From contig JADKHO010000003.1 in NCBI GenBank assembly GCA_016721765.1, positions 219,039 to 283,038 on the forward strand: 64,000 nucleotides of DNA. The letters run 5' to 3'. Positions 60,879 through 64,000 of this stretch are shown in pieces; position 1 is the first letter of the stretch; each line of letters opens with the position of its first letter. The position numbers and the translations under genes are program-made. This DNA comes from Bacteroidota bacterium (GTDB taxonomy: Bacteria > Bacteroidota > Bacteroidia > UBA4408). The notes beneath the pieces were generated by a model, which ran no database searches, was not told where the DNA came from, and saw nothing but the letters and a program-made list of their open reading frames with translations.

Positions 60879-61427
60879 TCACCGCCTTTGTTCAAAAAAT
60901 CCCTGTTCTTTCATTAACTGTTCAATTTCAGCGGCAGCGCGAGGAAGGGAACCTGATAGATTTTCGGGATCACCGCTGGTAATTAGGATATCGTCTTCGA
61001 TGCGGATGCCAATGTTCCACCATTTTTTATCGCAGGGTGAACCTTCGGGGATATATATTCCGGGTTCTACAGTGATTACATTGCCGGCTTGCAGCAAGGC
61101 GCGTGTGTTTGGGTCATGCGCATCCAAGCCCAAGAAATGTGAGGTGCCATGCATGAAGTAGCTGCGGTATTCGCTTTCGTTTTTAGTTATTCCAAGGGCA
61201 TGCAGACCAGCTTGAATAACTTTAGTAGCGGCTGCGTGCGTTGCATAAAAGCTGTTTCCTGCCCGACAGGCTGCAATTCCAGCTTCCTGTGCTGCAAGTA
61301 CTAACTCATAAATTGCTTTTTCATCGGCACTAAAACTACCATCCACCGGAAGGGTACGCGTAATGTCGGCTGTATAGCCATGGTATTCGGCACCGGCATC
61401 GATAAGCAAAAGCTCTTGCTCCTTCAT
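60879..61427 (-). pseudogene. pepP: Xaa-Pro aminopeptidase P, C-terminal (catalytic) fragment
   Basis: 182 residues, the catalytic pita-bread domain of aminopeptidase P, which cleaves the first residue from X-Pro peptides using two metal ions. All five ligands are here: Asp in LLLIDAGAEY, Asp in YTADITRT, His in MHGTSHFLGLDAHD, Glu in VTVEPGIY, and Glu in GIRIEDDI. The gene is split from its N-terminal part by a one-base shift at an A6 run near 61432: with seven A (or four) the two parts join in frame, with sequence continuing naturally from HYSSNRKK to EQELLLID. It may be real decay, slippage, or a base-calling error. Confidence 0.85.
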
Positions 61428-62311
61428 TTTTTACGATTGCTGCTGTAATGCAAAATGCAACTGTTTTCGCCACTTCCCACAATGGAAGGGTATCCGGGCG
61501 CTTCAGCACCTTCGTTTTTAAACACATATTCCAAAATAGCTTGTGCTTGGTATTCGTTCATTCCGCTGTCCAACGCTTTCATTAATTCGAGATGTGCCTT
61601 GCAAGAAATGTTGATGGCTTTGCGCATCAATGCTATTTCTTCGGCTTGCTTCACTTCACGCAATTTGCTCATAATGGTATTTAGTGCGCCGCTATGTATA
61701 TTACTTTTACCCGATTCGGCCAACATGGTGGTGAAACGGTTTTGCATACTGAGCAAGTCAATCGCTGCGCCTTCTTCGGCATCCACGGCTAACAAGGGAG
61801 CCATATAAATAGCTTCTAATTTATCCAACGAAAGTTGAAAGTTTTGAAATTCAGTATTTTTTAAAATCATTTGAATTCCAAGTATTTTCTTGGCTTCACT
61901 TGTTCCCAGTATGCGGCCGGTCCACAATTCTTTCGAGGAGGTGCGCTCTTCCAAAAACAAGATTTCATTAAAATTTTGGCCATTCAACTCCTGCATTTCT
62001 GAAAAAACAAGGAGAATTGAATTTGGCTCTGTGTGCCCGCTGAGGTAATAAAAATTAGGGTCTTGATGAAACTCAAAATCGGTATCGCCAGAACGGTTAC
62101 GCACCGGATTTGAAAAAAACACAGCCAAGGCATTCGGCGGTAATTCCTTACGCAGGGCCGCTCGACGTCCGGCATGGAATTCTTTGGTGAGCAAATCGGT
62201 ATCGTATCGGTAATTACTTTTTATTGCGGTGTTGGAAGAATTGTTTTGTCCGCTAGCCCAGTGAAAAATCAACAGCAAAACTATATTTAGTTTTAATTTT
62301 AAAGGAATCAT
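61424..62311 (-). pseudogene. pepP: Xaa-Pro aminopeptidase P, N-terminal fragment
   Basis: About 295 residues from ATG at 62311, which gives a signal peptide (IPLKLKLNIVLLLIFHWASG); the longer frame from 62392 does not. The rest is the N-terminal creatinase-like domain (FFSNPVRNRSGDTDFEFHQD, FYYLSGHTEPNSILLV, RTSSKELWTGRILG) plus the start of the catalytic domain (VKQAEEIALMRKAINIS, GYPSIVGSGENSCILHYSSN). It ends at a TGA that overlaps the ATG of the next fragment (ATGA) after the run of six A. Without the shift this would be one protein of about 475 residues. Periplasmic by its signal peptide. Confidence 0.85.
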
Positions 62312-62444
62312 GTGGAGATGAAAATTATGTTTGACGCTAAATCTAATTTTGAAAATAGTTTTGAAATGTTTATCCAGTGAATGGATGTACAACTCCTTAA
62401 CTTATTTCCATAACACAAACTTACAGTATAGCGGGGATAAAAAA

Positions 62445-62471
62445 AAGCGCTGCTACAAAGTAACAGCGCTT
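62445..62471 (-). terminator. Terminator after rpmB
   Basis: Stem AAGCGCTG / CAGCGCTT, loop of 11 bases, followed on the minus strand by TTTTTTT. It begins 23 bases past the rpmB stop, so rpmB is transcribed alone. Confidence 0.85.
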
Positions 62472-62493
62472 AATAGGTTATAATGGCCTCAGC

Positions 62494-62733
62494 TTATTTG
62501 CTTAAATGCCCTTTTTCACGTGCAGTTTTCATCACTGCAGAAATCCCTTTTTTGTGAATGTTGCGAAGTGCAGAGGTAGATACTTTTAAAGTAACCCAAG
62601 AACCATCTTCGGGAACAAAGAATTTTTTAACCACCAAATTCGGATTAAATTTTCTTTTTGTCTTTTTATTAGAGAAAGAAACTTTGTTTCCTACTATAGC
62701 TTTTTTGCCTGTTAAATCGCAGATACGTGACAT
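62494..62733 (-). CDS. rpmB: 50S ribosomal protein L28
   Basis: 79 residues: SRICDLTGKKAIVGNKVSFS, then KRKFNPNLVVKKFFVPEDGS, LKVSTSALRNIHKKGI. Typical L28, zinc-independent type with one Cys. In most Bacteroidota it directly precedes rpmG; here it has its own terminator and lies 5.9 kb from rpmG on the same strand, with accessory genes and repeats between. Start ATG at 62733. Confidence 0.95.
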   Translation of the reverse strand: MSRICDLTGKKAIVGNKVSFSNKKTKRKFNPNLVVKKFFVPEDGSWVTLKVSTSALRNIHKKGISAVMKTAREKGHLSK

Positions 62734-62818
62734 TTTCTTGTTGTTTAATTAGTCTGTTTTTTAAAAACGGAGTGCAAATAACGTAAAATTTATTGTAAAA
62801 ATCAAAATCCAGCAATAA

Positions 62819-63840
62819 TTATTCTTGCATCTTTCTAAAATCGCACTCCAAGACATACTGTTGACGGGCATTTATAAGGAATTGCTCCAGTTTTTTTAAA
62901 TTGTGTTTCGATAGCATTTTTGGATGGGAGATAAAATGCATGATTTTGCTTGATTTTAAATACTTATAATAGAGTGGAAGTTTAATGCTATTGAGTAATT
63001 CCAAAGAAACCATTTCGCCTTGTGGCAGCATCCGCGGATTGCTTTCATCATTAGACGTAGCCACCACACCATTTCCATCGCCAATGGAGCGATTTCCGGT
63101 TTTCCACAAGTATTTAAGTAAAAATTTATTGGCCAATTGATGGGCTTTAGGAATGTGAATAACCGAAATGGAATTTGAGTGAAACTCCCATGGGGTGAAG
63201 TTCCACTACCTCATTTTCAAAGTATACAGCGGTAACTGAGGTGCAGTTTCAAAATCATAAAACTGGGCACTGCTTAAAATTTTTAAGCCCGGCAACACTG
63301 AAATCATACTTAATATGATGTCTTTTAAAATGGGGGATAAAAATCACTAAAAGGCTGAATGCACCAGCCCCCGGCGCGATAGCCATCTAATGCATAATTT
63401 GGTTGAATGGGTTGAATTATTGCTTCCAGAATATTGATCGATTGGTCAAAAAGAGAAGTGCGCTCGGCTTCCGAAATGGCGTGAAAGCGATATTTGGCAA
63501 TATTGCTCAAACTCAGCTATTGCTGCCTTTGTTGTACTCAGCATCCAGCCAATGTGGATGAATGTGTGGAAACACATAGTGCTTTTTTTGTATCAACAAC
63601 TGCAATTGAGCGCTGATGTTGTCAAAATCTTCTTTAGCGGCTAAGGAAGATTTTGACATTTCTTTGAGTCGAATTAAATAGGTGGTATCTACAAAAAAAA
63701 TAGCTGCATGAATTTTATGGCGGTCAAAAATAGAAATGAGTTTGTTCGTTGGCTCTATCATGCACTTTGCAGAGCCACTTCTTTCGCCAAGAAACAACTC
63801 GTAATCAAAAGTGAAGACAAAGATTCTTTTTAGGACTCAT
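62819..63840 (-). pseudogene. Polysaccharide deacetylase-like gene with multiple frameshifts
   Basis: Pieces of one NodB-type protein lie in order on the minus strand: start near 63840, then TFDYELFLGERSGSAKCMIE (metal-site FDYE), AAIFFVDTTYLIRL, HIHPHWLDAEY (63540-63800), then LDGYRAGGWCIQPF (63340-63510), KYDFSV and KNF (63260-63330), then PKAHQLANKFLLKYLW to MQE (62819-63150). At least six single-base indels are needed, at about 63829 (A5), 63517, 63336 (C5), 63294, 63222 and 63200, mostly in or next to homopolymers. In intact relatives this family acts in exopolysaccharide synthesis. Either a decayed gene or a poor consensus at a contig end. Confidence 0.75.
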
Positions 63841-64000
63841 TTTTAAGCCTTCTTATTTAATGCAAGAAAGAATAATTTGGTTTTTTAGCAGGTATAAATG
63901 AATAGAAAATTAAGAAAGTTTAAATAAATGGGAGCAAAAATAGAGAATAGCCGAACATCTTTTCTTCCATACATCGGCACAAACGCAATGCCTTGGTACT
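63841..64000. other. Unassigned end of the window
   Basis: A plus-strand frame starts with ATG at 63928 and runs off the edge (MGAKIENSRTSFLPYIG), and two minus-strand frames are also open. None can be assigned to a family from this length. Confidence 0.3.

Overview
The window is AT-rich DNA from a member of the Bacteroidota. The lineage call rests on several independent signs: type IX secretion (T9SS) type A and type B sorting domains on very large secreted proteins, a PorE-like OmpA protein, Bacteroidota-only small families (DUF4295, DUF6132, FeoB-associated Cys-rich protein, DUF5723, DUF4421), an E1 alpha/beta fusion, and promoters of the TTTG-N18-TAnnTTTG type. I cannot place it below phylum. 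Nearly everything is ordinary chromosomal housekeeping and cell-surface material; I see no phage, insertion sequence, CRISPR array, rRNA or tRNA.

Layout. 1-10 kb: end of a membrane Fe-S electron-transfer pair, an outer-membrane protein, a NadR-like kinase and endonuclease III, an ECF sigma factor, DUF3820, small coiled-coil lipoproteins, then five copies of a 121-bp tandem repeat and a tiny FeoB-associated protein. 10-21 kb: fused 2-oxoacid dehydrogenase E1, two tandem T9SS cargo paralogs, TatA, PorE-like protein, purM, recX. 20.6-25.4 kb: a polysaccharide unit (wecB plus two glycosyltransferases) and aroC. 25.5-40.5 kb: histidine degradation (hutI, ftcD), a membrane patatin, aconitase, a T9SS cargo protein, an M48 protease with a partner barrel protein. 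40.5-46.9 kb: a dense sulfur-transfer island on the minus strand. 46.9-55 kb: an aldose epimerase-like protein and a 2343-residue repetitive T9SS type B protein. 55-64 kb: ftsY, DUF4295, rpmG, a 5.9-kb stretch of accessory genes and repeats, then rpmB and a broken polysaccharide deacetylase.

The most coherent system is the sulfur island. Five proteins carry six rhodanese domains, with a persulfide-dioxygenase-like metallo-beta-lactamase, a TauE-type exporter, YgaP-type membrane proteins, thioredoxins, a methyltransferase and a Crp/Fnr regulator. Three transcription units within it are each preceded by a related 16-bp element led by the half-site TGTAAC. In two of them the element sits exactly 33 bp upstream of a recognisable -7 box, as expected for Crp/Fnr activation. 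I infer a regulon for sulfide or persulfide handling controlled by this regulator; the sequence does not prove the ligand.

The last 3 kb differ from the rest: an aminopeptidase P gene is split at an A6 run, and a polysaccharide deacetylase gene needs at least six single-base shifts, mostly in or next to homopolymers. That is either gene decay or poor consensus at a contig end; the cause cannot be settled from the sequence alone.
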